NCBI RefSeq assembly: GCF_040869045.1
Contig: NC_090319.1
Location: 47,216,779 to 47,280,778 of the forward strand
DNA from: Eurosta solidaginis
Taxonomy: Eukaryota; Arthropoda; Insecta; Diptera; Tephritidae
DNA length: 64,000 bases
Direction of reading: 5' to 3'
Shown: positions 32,332-42,189 of the stretch, piece by piece
Numbering within the stretch: position 1 is the stretch's first letter
Layout: every line of letters starts with the position of its first letter
The notes under the pieces: model-generated
What the model saw: the letters and a program-made list of their open reading frames with translations, nothing else
Database searches by the model: none
What the model was told of the DNA's origin: nothing
Made by a program: the position numbers and the translations under genes

Positions 32332-34554
32332 TTGAACATGATATTGGCTGCAATAACTGCTCAAACATCGACAGTAACATCCAAGATGGAAGCGCAAGAG
32401 GCACGTATAACAGAAATGTCATCACAAATATCCACCAACATGTCATCACAACTAGAAGAACAGAAAACGTATATGTCATCACAGATGGAATCCCAAGAGA
32501 CACGAATAACATCGAAGATTGAAGCACAAGAAACGCGTATGTCAGAAATGGTGACACAGATTACATCGAAGATGGAAGCACAAGAGGCACGGATATCCGA
32601 AATGTCGGCTCAAATTTCAGCACAGATATCATCGCAGATCTCTGCTCAACTGGAAGAGCAAGAAGGACGTATTTTCTCGAAGTTGGAGGCGCAAGATACA
32701 AAAATTTTACAGTTTGAAGAAAAAATGAAGGCCGAGGTGGATGCTTTGAGAGGACGTATGGAGCAGTTACAATTAAATCGTCCAGCAGTTTCAGCGAGTA
32801 ATCCAAAGGTAAAAACACCATCCTTTGACGGTTCTGTTCCTTTCCAGGTCTTTAAGCTACAGTTTGAAAAGACCGCAGCAGTGAACAACTGGAATGCGGA
32901 AGATAAAGTTGCTGCACTGTTCGTGGCATTGAAAGGGCCTGCAGCGGAAATCTTACAGACGATTCCAGAGTACGAACGGAACAGTTATGAAACATTGATG
33001 GCTGCTGTAGAACGACGATACGGAAGCGAACACAGGAAACAGATATTTCAAATAGAATTGCAAAACCGCTACCAAAAAGCTAACGAGACTTTGCAGGAGT
33101 TTGCTTCGGACATTGAAAAATTGGCTCATCTTGCAAATTCGGATGCACCTGTGGAATACACGGAAAGAGTGAAGATTCAGAGCTTTATAAATGGCATAAG
33201 GGACGTCGAAACAAAGCGAGCTACATACGCAAACCCAAAGCCAACATTCGCAGAAACGGTGTCACAAGCTCTGATTCAGGAAACAGCGTCGCTTCTGTGT
33301 AAGCCAGTTTTCAAAGAACGCCGTGTGGAAGTAGAAAGGCCAGAGTGGGTAGAAACAATTTTGGAAGCACTGAAGAGATCTCAACAGAAGAATGCCGGAG
33401 TTATTAAATGTTTCAAGTGCGGCAACCCAGGTCACATTGCACGTCATTGCGATGTTGGTCCTAATAGTTCCAACAATGTGGGTGGCCATAAACGCAAAGC
33501 TGGAGGAGATGAGCAAGATCGAGCAAGAGGTAGAGAACTAGACCGGGCTATTGAATGTCCTGTGATATCTGTGTCGCAAATTGGAAGGAAATCAAGCAGT
33601 CTTACCGTCAGAGGGAATGTGGATGGCAAGGAGCGTATACTGACTGTAGATACGGGCGCATCTCATTCCTTGATCCCATCTGATTTGGTTCACAGGAAAG
33701 TAAAGCGGTTACCTGGAGCAAGGTTGCGTACGGTCACTGGCGAGTATAATCAAGTCCAGGGAGAAGTAATATGTGAAGTCTTAATTGGGAAGGTCATGGT
33801 TTTACACAAATTCGTTGTGGCGGAGATTGTCGATGAAGTTATATTGGGAGTGGATTTCTTGGTTGACCATGACATCAAGATCGATATGCGGAGAATGGCG
33901 ATGCATTATAAGAACCAGGATGTGCCAATTAACTTCAGTTTGGAAAAAGGTTTCAGCAGTAGTAGAGTACTGGTGGAGAAAAGTCGACAAAGGCCACGAA
34001 AGTCAAAGGTAAAGGTTGATGAAACGAATGGGCCAAATAAATCAAAATCAAAAGTACCTGCGAGAGAAACACTGGAATTGACAAAACCTAAAAGACGCAG
34101 GAAAACGAAGCAACGAATTTCCGAGAAAGAATGCGAGGGCTGTTTCAAGCCGGAGCGCACTACTGTTGTAAAATGTGGGAACGATACCGATTATGGAAAG
34201 AAAATTCGTACAGCGCAAGCTCTACGAAGTGGTTCATTGGCCAAACAACAGAGTGTGAAGGAACGAACCAGGGTATTGAGTGGTACGATGAAACACAGGT
34301 ACCATGAGAACAATAATTCGAAAGGTTTCTTGGCGGGAGATTTGGTACTGTTATACAAACCTCACCTGCGGAAAGGTGTTCCATCCAAATTTCGGTGCAG
34401 TTGGGAAGGCCCGTACAAGGTTGTGAAGAAGATCAGTGATACCATCTACCGCATACAAAGCATTGAGAAACCACGGAGTAGAAGAGTGGTACATTTGGAG
34501 ATGCTAGCGGCGTTTAGATTGGGAGATTTGTCTGATCGGGACGATCAGACTTAG
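32332..34554 (+). CDS. Gag-protease fused to integrase C-terminal tail, 740 aa
   Basis: Residues 1-145 form a long Q/S/E-rich coiled coil with repeated E-A-Q-E-x-R-I-x-x-M-S blocks. Residues about 165-315 match the retrotransposon capsid (Gag) domain, with AVERRYGSEHRKQIFQIEL in the middle. A CCHC zinc knuckle, CFKCGNPGHIARHC, lies at 360-373. An aspartic protease follows with DTGASHS at 440-446 and ILGVDFL at 504-510. A basic linker (530-650) leads to HRYHENNNSKGFLAGDLVLL and WEGPYKVVKKISDTIYRI (653-725). These are typical of the integrase C-terminal region near the end of gypsy Pol. Everything between protease and this tail is missing, but the frame stays open across the junction. The stop is 11 bp before the 3' LTR. 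Confidence 0.9.
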   Translation: MNMILAAITAQTSTVTSKMEAQEARITEMSSQISTNMSSQLEEQKTYMSSQMESQETRITSKIEAQETRMSEMVTQITSKMEAQEARISEMSAQISAQISSQISAQLEEQEGRIFSKLEAQDTKILQFEEKMKAEVDALRGRMEQLQLNRPAVSASNPKVKTPSFDGSVPFQVFKLQFEKTAAVNNWNAEDKVAALFVALKGPAAEILQTIPEYERNSYETLMAAVERRYGSEHRKQIFQIELQNRYQKANETLQEFASDIEKLAHLANSDAPVEYTERVKIQSFINGIRDVETKRATYANPKPTFAETVSQALIQETASLLCKPVFKERRVEVERPEWVETILEALKRSQQKNAGVIKCFKCGNPGHIARHCDVGPNSSNNVGGHKRKAGGDEQDRARGRELDRAIECPVISVSQIGRKSSSLTVRGNVDGKERILTVDTGASHSLIPSDLVHRKVKRLPGARLRTVTGEYNQVQGEVICEVLIGKVMVLHKFVVAEIVDEVILGVDFLVDHDIKIDMRRMAMHYKNQDVPINFSLEKGFSSSRVLVEKSRQRPRKSKVKVDETNGPNKSKSKVPARETLELTKPKRRRKTKQRISEKECEGCFKPERTTVVKCGNDTDYGKKIRTAQALRSGSLAKQQSVKERTRVLSGTMKHRYHENNNSKGFLAGDLVLLYKPHLRKGVPSKFRCSWEGPYKVVKKISDTIYRIQSIEKPRSRRVVHLEMLAAFRLGDLSDRDDQT

Positions 34555-34565
34555 GTGGAGGGCAG
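34553..34565 (+). promoter_or_regulatory. Polypurine tract before the 3' LTR
   Basis: AGGTGGAGGGCAG lies immediately upstream of the 3' LTR. Purine-rich sequence at this place primes plus-strand synthesis in LTR elements. Confidence 0.65.
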
Positions 34566-35240
34566 TGTTACGATTATTAGCAAAACTGAGGAGTGCTGCC
34601 ATCTCCAGGCCGATGCTAAGCAGTGACGTGAATTCACATCAATAATTCAATCATTATGTATCTACATAAACGAATCAATACTTGCGTCTACACATATGTA
34701 CACATTCCAACGAGCAACATTTACATACAAGGCAGCGAGAGAGGAGATGTCACACACCGATGAATTTACTTATACGCTTATGTGTGTGCGGGAGACTGTA
34801 AACTACAAACACAGGCATATATCTTATCCGAGTGGTCACAAGAGAGGGCAATAATTTGTGCACGTAGTTGTAGCTGGCGATTTTGTAGCCGAAACAACTA
34901 GTAACTTCTGGAAATCGAAGAGCCTAGAAGTATGCAGCGTAAACTATAAAAGCGGTGCAGGCGAGTAAGAAGTAATTCAGTTTGATTTGAGTTGTCAAGC
35001 AGTTTGATTAAGACGATATCTAGCGAGCAATAGCAGTGTTATTTTGAATAGTAGAGTTTCATTGAGCTATCAATCAGTGTGGTTATTAAGCAAGCTATTC
35101 GTTGCACAGTTTGTTATTGTGAAGTACTTTAATAAAGGCCATTTTGCATTATTACAAATTGGAGTTATTTATTCAACAGTTTAGTGATTCGAACTTAGCA
35201 GAGGATTGCGAATAAGAGGATTTGCAGCAAATTCGTTACA
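34566..35240 (+). mobile_element. 3' LTR of the gypsy-type retrotransposon
   Basis: This 675-bp LTR is almost identical to the 5' LTR, with TATAAAAG at 34945-34952, and ends ATTCGTTACA before ATAT. Confidence 0.95.
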
Positions 35241-35480
35241 ATATGTATTTTTCTAGAAAAAGTTGTTAAGGTCGGGATATATGATATATGTATACTAAGC
35301 ATACATATGTATATCCGATACAACCGATTTTTCATATCAGACGTTTTCTTTCTTATTTTAAAAGCTAGAAACTTGAAGTTTTCACAGGATGTTTATATAT
35401 AAGTCGTTCGTTATTATATGTAAAATTCGTCAAGATACGTCATGAATATAATGTATATCCCATACAACTAGTTGTCCAGA
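35241..35480 (+). repeat. Continuation of the interspersed repeat split by the LTR element
   Basis: ATCCGATACAACCGATTTTTC (35313-35333) and AAGCTAGAAACTTGAAGTTT correspond to words before the LTR element near 31165 and 31330 (CAACCAATTTTTC, CGCTAGAAACTTGA). The element therefore inserted into a member or tandem of this repeat family. Confidence 0.5.
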
Positions 35481-36295
35481 TTTTATAAATTTTTGAAATT
35501 TCAACACATTATTGTTTTGCTCCATTTATGAAAGGTTTGAGGTATTTGATTCTTACAGGTTTTTGTCTTTTCTGTTTTATAGGGATTCCATACGAATCAC
35601 AATCACTCGCATCTCTTGCTCTAATAAAGATATACCTAGCTTGCAATCTTCGCTGTACAAGCCTTTTGTTTAACCTATACACCTCACGTTGTATACTTAT
35701 CGGGAAAGTCACACTGAAAATAGTTTTAGTTGTTGAGTGGAGCTGTTTAGCTTCATTTTCAGGCTTTTGTGCAAAGGTTGTGAGCCGCTTTGAGCTATTT
35801 CCTTTTTCTCCGTGATAGAGTCCAAGATTTTCAGTTTGTTTTCTTTCAAATCCAGCCTTTGCTCATTCGGATGCATTTACGGATATTTGGTGGCTGCGAT
35901 TGCTAATAAGGCGCTACTAGAAGCTCGAATAACACTTATCCAGTTCATTTGGACGAGCCTGAAAATAATACACAAAATTTGGTTTAACGACCTTTGGTAG
36001 AAATGTTCCTATTTATGTACAAAATTATTACCACCACAAAAGGCAATACTTAAAGACAAATTACAAGGCGTGCAACGCGGCAGGCATATGGTTGAGAGGA
36101 TAGAGACATTTGCCCTAACATTTGCATGAATGTTGGAGACTTCAAGCTCAAAAACTCAGCTCTCTAAAAGCTGATGTAGAAGTGAAATTTAGAAACATGT
36201 CCTAGTAACCATCGACGTGTGTATTTTTTTTTTTTCATTTTTGCCTAATATGATTAAAAAAAAATATATATTAAGCAATATGAGCCTGTTCGCCT
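35481..36295. other. Stretch without a recognised gene
   Basis: A 67-codon minus frame at 35509-35712 is rich in arginine (QREVYRLNKRLVQRRLQARY), and overlapping plus frames lie at 35528-36000. I cannot assign any of them. A decayed mobile-element ORF is the likeliest source. Confidence 0.3.
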
Positions 36296-36650
36296 GTGGC
36301 CGTCGTTGTATGGTGGTAACGTGCTCCACCTACCATTTCGATGATCGTGTGTACAGCTCCCAGTCAAAGCAACATCGAAAATTTAGAAATCAGATTTTTT
36401 TCAATTTGAAAAAAGTTATGACCCCGCGCCCTTCAGCAGTAATTTGGCAAACACTCCGAGTATATTTCTGCCATGAAAGGCTTCTCAGTTAAAATTCATA
36501 TGTCATACAGATGCCATTCGGAATCAGCATAAAACATGTATGGCCCGTCCCGCCAATTTGTAGGAAAAATTGAAAAGGAGCACTACGCAAATTGGAAGAG
36601 AAGCTCGTCCTAAAATCTCTTCAGAGGTTATCGCGCTTCACATTTATTTA
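36296..36650 (+). mobile_element. tRNA-derived SINE, copy 4
   Basis: The head GTGGCCGTCGTTGTATGGTG is followed by GTAACGTGCTCC. It has a decayed B-box (ACAGCTCCCAG) and the shared body from CAAAGCAACATCGAAAA to GAGAAGCTCG and TTATCGCGCTTCACATTTA. AGCCTGTTCGCCT before it and AGCCTGTCTTGCT after it may be a decayed target duplication. Confidence 0.8.
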
Positions 36651-37321
36651 TTTATTCAACCTTAGCCTGTCTTGCTAATTAAATATATACAAAATAACTT
36701 TTCCAAATCAAAATTTGGCAAAAAATATAATCCACAGTGATTTTTCAAATATTTTTAACAATTGAAAACTTTAAGTACTTAAGTTCTTAGCAACAATTTT
36801 ATGATAACAAAAAAATTAAAACTAAAAAGTGGCATTTTGCTGGCATACATACGTTTTTTTAAAGTGAAATAAATAAACACTGGCAACGATTTTGGTTCCC
36901 TTTGGCAGATATGGAGGTATTTAACTTAAAAACACAAAATTTAAATCCACATAAAATACGCTTGAATAAATATCAAAGCGGTTTTAACACTTTTCTTATT
37001 TGTTTAAAAATAAAAAGTTGTGTTTAATTTTAGATAGATAAAAAACAATATACGCACATACATAGTTAAATATACTATAAATAAAAAATTTTGAATACTA
37101 CATAAATTGTTAAATAAACAATAATGCTGACAATCGTTTATTTATTTCTTTTTTTGCGACGCATTTTATGCAATCAGACTTTTAGATCCATGCGTATTTA
37201 TTTAACAACGTATTCATGTATGTAAATTGTATGCATTGGGGTGTATTATGATATAAGAATGAACAAACTTTATTCATGGGTGTGATACTTGGTATTACAA
37301 CTTATGTTTAATTCTGTGGAA
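36651..37321. other. AT-rich DNA before the large transposon
   Basis: No gene or repeat unit is recognised. Confidence 0.4.
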
Positions 37322-37340
37322 TTTTGACAAAACAACTTAT
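37322..37340 (+). repeat. Left terminal inverted repeat of the large DNA transposon
   Basis: TTTTGACAAAACAACTTAT is the exact reverse complement of 45973-45991. Variants of AAGTTGTTTTGTCAAAA recur just inside both ends (37565, 37625, 45610, 45730, 45795 and 45855). Confidence 0.75.
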
Positions 37341-37785
37341 TTCAAATCTGACAACTTTTCAGGAGAGCTAAATATGTGATTTAAGTAAAACTGAAATATA
37401 TTTAACGCAAAGTATACAACGTATCTAATAATAAAAGGAAATTGGCCCATATTTTAAAATGTATTTCTTAATTTTTAATGCAGTACTTTTCTTTAAAATG
37501 CCTTTAAAATTATATATGTTTTTTTAAAAAATTTTTTTTATGTAAAACTTATACTAATTTCAATTAAGTTGATTTGTCAAAACTCTTTTCTACATAAAAT
37601 AGATAAAAATGTCCACCTATTTTAAAATAGGTTGTTTTGTAAGACTTAGCCAAGCAAACAAGTGTGAAATCAGGTGAAACGTAAAAAGCACATAGTATAT
37701 TTTTATGGAAATCCAATACCTTTTTTGAATAGTTACATATGCATTTATTTAAAATATTAAATTTTATTATTGTTATTAAAATCTC

Positions 37786-38111
37786 TTATTCATTTTCTTC
37801 GATTACATCAATATCTGAGTCTACTTCCACTTCGCAATCGCCTTCAACTTTTAAATTTTTGTAGTAACAGTGGAACTCTGTATTTATATAAGGTAACACA
37901 TCCAACAAGTTTTTCTTCTTGCTGGAAGAAATAGCCAGGGGTCCTGCGTAGCAATTATTTAACGAAAAATCCAAATTTTTTTGTCGTCTTTGATTAATAT
38001 TTAACTCTTTGAAACTTTCATTACAGTCAAGAGAATTTTTATAGTGCAATACGACTGGTATAGACTTTTTATACCGTAACCAGCGTACCTTTTTCCATTC
38101 GAATTTCTCGC
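37786..38111 (-). pseudogene. Transposase-like gene, C-terminal exon
   Basis: The frame starts right after a splice-acceptor-like TTTTCCCAGAG and reads EKFEWKKVRWLRYKKSIPVV, then ends in the frame of 37786-38049: RRQKNLDFSLNNCYAGPLAI, SSSKKKNLLDVLP and an acidic C-terminus (EVEVDSDIDVIEENE). In the insect family I remember, a G-E-K-x-x-W-x-K-x-x-W block and a L-P-I-S-x-x-K-K-x-D-L-L block occur in this order near the C-terminus. The function of this part is unknown. The stop codon is at 37786-37788. Confidence 0.65.
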
Positions 38112-38712
38112 CTCTGGGAAAACATAATTAAAAAGTTTAATATATATATAAATGAAGTATATATTTATACATATCAGCAAAAGTTTAAAATGCTGCCTCC
38201 GGGTTTGAAAACTTTTTTTTATGACTATTTCAAAAAGAAATTTTTGCAGTGTGCTGCTTATTCCATTTTTGAAATCGATTTTTGTCAACTTGTGAACACG
38301 GGGATAATATTTTCTACTATAATTTATGATAATATGATATTGCTTAACAAATTTGTAAAAGTAAAACGACTTCGCATAGTTTTACAGATATTATCGAAGT
38401 CCGAATGTATTATCAATATATCTTGGTTGCAAGTTCGAAAACGTTAAAACTAAAAAAAGGTTTAATAACGCTCTATCTCAGAATTTTTCTATTAATCCAA
38501 TATTTTAGTGGATAATGTTTTGAGCTTATGCTGAAACAAATAAGGTGTTATTAAAAAGATACTGGCATAGGGCGCTAAGAAAATCCTTATAAAGTTCTTC
38601 AAAAATATACAGATATAGTAGAGTAGATTACTGAGATAGGGCCTTCTCGAAACGCCAGCGGATCGGAAATGATTTTTCACTCAGACTTTGATAAAATAAA
38701 GTATGTGTGTAC
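38112..38712 (-). other. Probable intron of the transposase-like gene
   Basis: A donor CTCAG|GTACAC at 38712 and an acceptor TTTTCCCAGAG ending at 38112 would join the frame exactly, producing N-S-S-G-E-K-F-E-W. The 601 bp between have no recognisable coding content. The prediction comes from frame and splice consensus only. Confidence 0.5.
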
Positions 38713-38870
38713 CTGAGCTATTTGTTGTTTTACAATTAAGGTTATTTTTTAACAAGCCGGAAAAATCAAAGAAGTCGTTTTGTTTTAGTTCTTGAACGAC
38801 ATACCTTTTTTCGCAACTGCTATAAGGTTTGCCCAATCATGTGGATGTTGGATAGATCCTGAAAAATTTT
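38713..38870 (-). pseudogene. Transposase-like gene, middle segment after the DINE insertion
   Basis: The minus strand reads QHPHDWANLIAVAKK and, after a one-base shift, RYVVQELKQNDFFDFSGLL. The W-x-x-L-I/V-x-x-A-K-K and x-D-F-F-D-F-x-x-L pattern follows the catalytic part in the remembered family. The segment begins exactly where the DINE-like element ends at 38871, so the element cut the gene here. Confidence 0.6.
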
Positions 38871-40488
38871 TATACTCAGCTCAGCAGAGCTCACAGAGTA
38901 TATTAAATTTGTTCGCATTACGGTAATCCGTAACGGCATAAACTAATCGAGATAGATATAGACTTCTATATATCAAAATGATCTGTGTGAAAAAAGAAAT
39001 TCATTTAGCCATGTCGGTCCGTCCGTCCGTCTGTCCGTCCGCCTGTAAACACGATAACTTGAGTAATTTTTGAGTTATCTTGATGAAATTTGGTATGTAG
39101 ATTCCCGGGCGCTCATCACAGATCGCTATTTAAAATGAACTAAATCGGAATACAACCACGCCCACTTTTTCGTTATCGAAAATTTCGAAAAACCGAAAAA
39201 GTGCGATAATTCATTACCAAAGACGAATAAAGCGGTGAAACTTGGTAGGTGCGTTGGCCTTATGACGCAAAATAGAAAATTAGAAAAATGCTGGACAATG
39301 GGCGTGGCACCGCCCACTTTTAAAAGAAGGTAATTTAAAAGTTTTGCAAGCTGTAATTTGGCAGTTGTTGAATATATCATGATGAAATTTGGTAGTCACG
39401 TTACTCCTATTACTATATTTGTGCTAAATAAAAATTAGCGAAATCGGATAACGAACACGTCCTCTTTAAAAAAAAAAATTTTTGTAAGTCAAATTTTAAC
39501 AAAAAATTTAATATCTTTACAGTATAAAAGTAAATTATGTCAACATTCGACTCCAGTAATGATATGGTGCAACAAAATACAAAGATAAAAGAAAATTTCA
39601 AAATGGGCGTAACTCGGCCCTTTTTCATTTAATTCGTCTAGAATACTTTTAATTCCATAAGTCGAACAAAAATTTACTAATTTTTGTGACTAGGGACATA
39701 GATTCTGTGACGATAACTCTTTTCTGTGAAAATGGGCGAAATCGGTTGAAGCCACGCCCAGTTTTTATACACAGTCGACCGTCTGTCCTTCCGCTCGGCC
39801 GTTAACACGACAACTTGCGCAAAAAACGATATATCTTAACTAAACTTAGTTCACGTACTTATCTGAAGTCACTTTATCTTGGTATAAAATATGGCCGAAA
39901 TCCGACTATGACCACCAAATATGAAAAAAGAGATGAAAAGTGGTAATTGGATTGGTTTATTGACGCAAAATATAACTTTAGAAAAAACTTTCAAAAATGG
40001 GTGTGACAACTACCATATTAAGTAGAAGAAAATGAAAACGTTTTGCAGGGCGAAATCAAAAGCCCTTGGAATCTTGGCAGGAATACTGTTCGTGGTATGT
40101 CATATATAAATAAATTAGCGATACCGACAGAAGAAGTTGTGGGTCACCCTGGTCCACATTTTGGTCGATATCCCGAAAACGCCTTCACATATACAACTAA
40201 GGGCTACTCCCTTTTAAAACCCTCATTAATACTTTTAATTTGATACAAACACATTCTAGAGTCACCCCTGGTCCACCCTTATTGCGATATCTCCACCTAC
40301 AGAACTAAGGCCCACTACGTTTTAAATAATCATTAACACCTTTCAATTGATACACATGTCATACAAACACATTCCAGGGTTACCCTAGGTTCATTTTGCT
40401 AAATGGTGATTTTCCCTTATTTTGTCTCCAAAGCTCTCAGCTGAGTATGTAATGTTCGGTTACAACCGAACTTAGCCTTCCTTACTTG
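38871..40488 (+). mobile_element. DINE-1/mini-me-like element, copy 2, inserted in the transposase-like gene
   Basis: The start is TATACTCAGCTCAGCAGAGC and the 3' part holds AGCTCTCAGCTGAGTA, the GTTCGG-TTACAA-CCGAAC hairpin and the TTACTTG end. The GTCC microsatellite is at 39009-39042, and one or two minisatellite units lie at 40140-40410. The flanks on both sides are coding sequence of the same gene, so the insertion point is known to within a few bases of a T/A run. There is no clear target duplication. Confidence 0.85.
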
Positions 40489-41764
40489 TTTTTCTTTTTT
40501 TCGATTTGGGCATGTACTGTGTCACAATCCATATGGATGTGACCAACTACAAGGAATTTGTGGTCAATAGTTTCAATAGTTGTGCTTTTTAAAACCATTT
40601 GGAACATTGCACATATATTGGGATTGCGATTTTGCCTAGGACATGAGACACTATATAAAATAATATGTGTGACCATCGGAGGTACCGTTGAAAGGCATTT
40701 AAAAATACACGACCCTATATCATTTGATCCCCTCTTTGCGATTGCCTCATTCCAAATGAAACAATGGGCTTTGTATGTAGATCCCTCATGCATTGTGAAA
40801 TTATATATCCATAATGGGCGCTTGTAAAAAACAGTGATGCATTTATATATGGAGTCGGCAAATTGTTGTAAATCCATTGAAAACATCATGACAGTTTTGT
40901 CGGCTACAGAAAGTTGTTCATCAGCTTTCTTACAGCTATAGGCAAAGTCTGCTTGGTCTTGATTCTCTTTTTGTAGTGACTTAAAACTACATTTTTCTTC
41001 GGCGTCCAAAGAATTTTGTATTTGCACCATAAACTTCTCGCAAGTGTGGCAGAAATCAAGCTGCGGCTTTTTGAATTTGATATTCAAAAACGAAAAATTT
41101 CACAATATTTCGATTTTGAAACTGGATCATCAAATTTTTCCGCATACAGATTGTATAACTTCGAAATATTGAGATCACTTTGGAAGTACAACATGTTGGC
41201 GTGTCTACGGCTATAATGACTTTGATATTTTGGTACGCTGCTTATGTGCTCCAAAACTTCATTATGCTTTTCGATTGAGAGTTTGTGTGATTGAGCGTGT
41301 TTTCCGCGGCGATCTCCCTTAATAAGTCTAACACAGTCCAGCTGAATTTTGTATTTGTTTACTGTTTTGATCATTTGTTCGGATTTCGAGGATTTGCTGA
41401 TTTTCGAAAAGTTTCAGAATTTTTCGTCTCAACTCGAGTTAAGCTTGATACAAAATGTCGGCGTTTAGTGTAGTCCGCCAAACTCCAATAATTTTTATAA
41501 AGGGTTTTATGCTGATCAAAATTTAGTTTTAAGTGACATTTCCTGCGGCATGTTTTTAACCTTTCAATTTGTTTAGCTTGAATTTTTTTATTTTTGTTAG
41601 TATAGTACTCTTTACCCAAATTTTTGTTTTGCTTATTAAGTTTTTTCATTTTCTTCATCCTTGGGGGAGAATCATTTTCTTCGGGTAGATCCCAAATAGT
41701 ACTATAACTTGCGACTACTGATCTGTCTTCGATATTCTCCGAAGTAGAACTCAAATTCGACAGA
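40489..41764 (-). pseudogene. Transposase-like gene, central and catalytic region
   Basis: Three overlapping minus frames (41754-41371, 41374-41084, 41087-40482) are one protein broken by two frameshifts. A basic region has KKMKKLNKQNKNLG. Next come QLDCVRLIKGDRRGKHAQSH, SHYSRRHANMLYFQSDLNIS and KLYNLYAEKF. CHTC marks a Cys pair. MFSMDLQQ probably holds the first catalytic Asp. FTMHEGSTYKAHCFIWNEAI, then AKRGSNDIGSCIFKCL and CPRQNRN follow, where relatives I recall have S-D-x-C-x-G-Q-N-R-N. GHIHMDCDTVHAQIE probably holds the last acidic residue. It is a DDE-like transposase by inference and abundant in insects as uncharacterised proteins. This copy is dead. Confidence 0.7.
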
Positions 41765-41772
41765 GTAGATGG
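41765..41772 (+). repeat. Left 8-bp target duplication of the hAT-like element
   Basis: GTAGATGG is repeated at 45127-45134. Confidence 0.85.
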
Positions 41773-42189
41773 CAGAGCTGGTGAAGAATGAAATCATTTG
41801 CTTTTTGAAATTAGAGCGTTTCTACAATTAATATTTCACAATTTTTTCTTCATACGAGAATTATGCTTTCATTTTTTTAATTCTGCAGTCATGCGGAGAA
41901 AGAAGGATTTCATTCAGCATCGCATGCAATTGTAGAGAATGCTAAATCAGACTGCAGAAATGAAAATACAGAAATCAATGAGTGCACTCAGGTGATTTCG
42001 CATTTTTGTTGTGTGAAGTCATGCATTCAATACCAATCACACACTACAAAAATGCTAAAATAGTCCCAAAAATGGTATGAAAACATTTTGAGTATTTTTT
42101 GTGAAAGTAGAGTTTTAATAAATTTGTTAGAACATTTTTTATGACAATCTGCTTCATGAAATAAGTTCAAGTCTCTTATTGACGTGTAA

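Larger units (their letters stand above)
31382..35240 (+). mobile_element. Internally deleted gypsy-type LTR retrotransposon
   Basis: The whole element is 3859 bp with two near-identical LTRs and an ATAT target duplication. Its internal region encodes Gag with a SAP-like N-terminus, a zinc knuckle and an aspartic protease, and then jumps to the C-terminal tail of an integrase. No YxDD reverse transcriptase, RNase H or integrase zinc/DDE core is present. It kept the cis elements needed for transcription and priming (LTR promoter, primer site, polypurine tract). It could have been copied by a full-length relative, or the deletion may have followed insertion. Confidence 0.92.

Noticed and set aside
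32183..34384. Several minus-strand and alternative-frame ORFs across the LTR element
   Set aside because: They are shadows of the Gag-protease frame, which carries all recognisable domains.
38871..40488. Terminal inverted repeats of the DINE-like elements as proof of a cut-and-paste TIR transposon
   Set aside because: The inverted repeats are subterminal (about 45 bp lie outside on the 3' side, including a hairpin) and there is no target duplication, which fits the Helitron/Helentron-related class better.
41371..41374. Overlapping ATGA-type junction as evidence for termination-reinitiation between two genes
   Set aside because: The adjoining frames are successive parts of one protein, so a frameshift in a decayed gene is the simpler reading.
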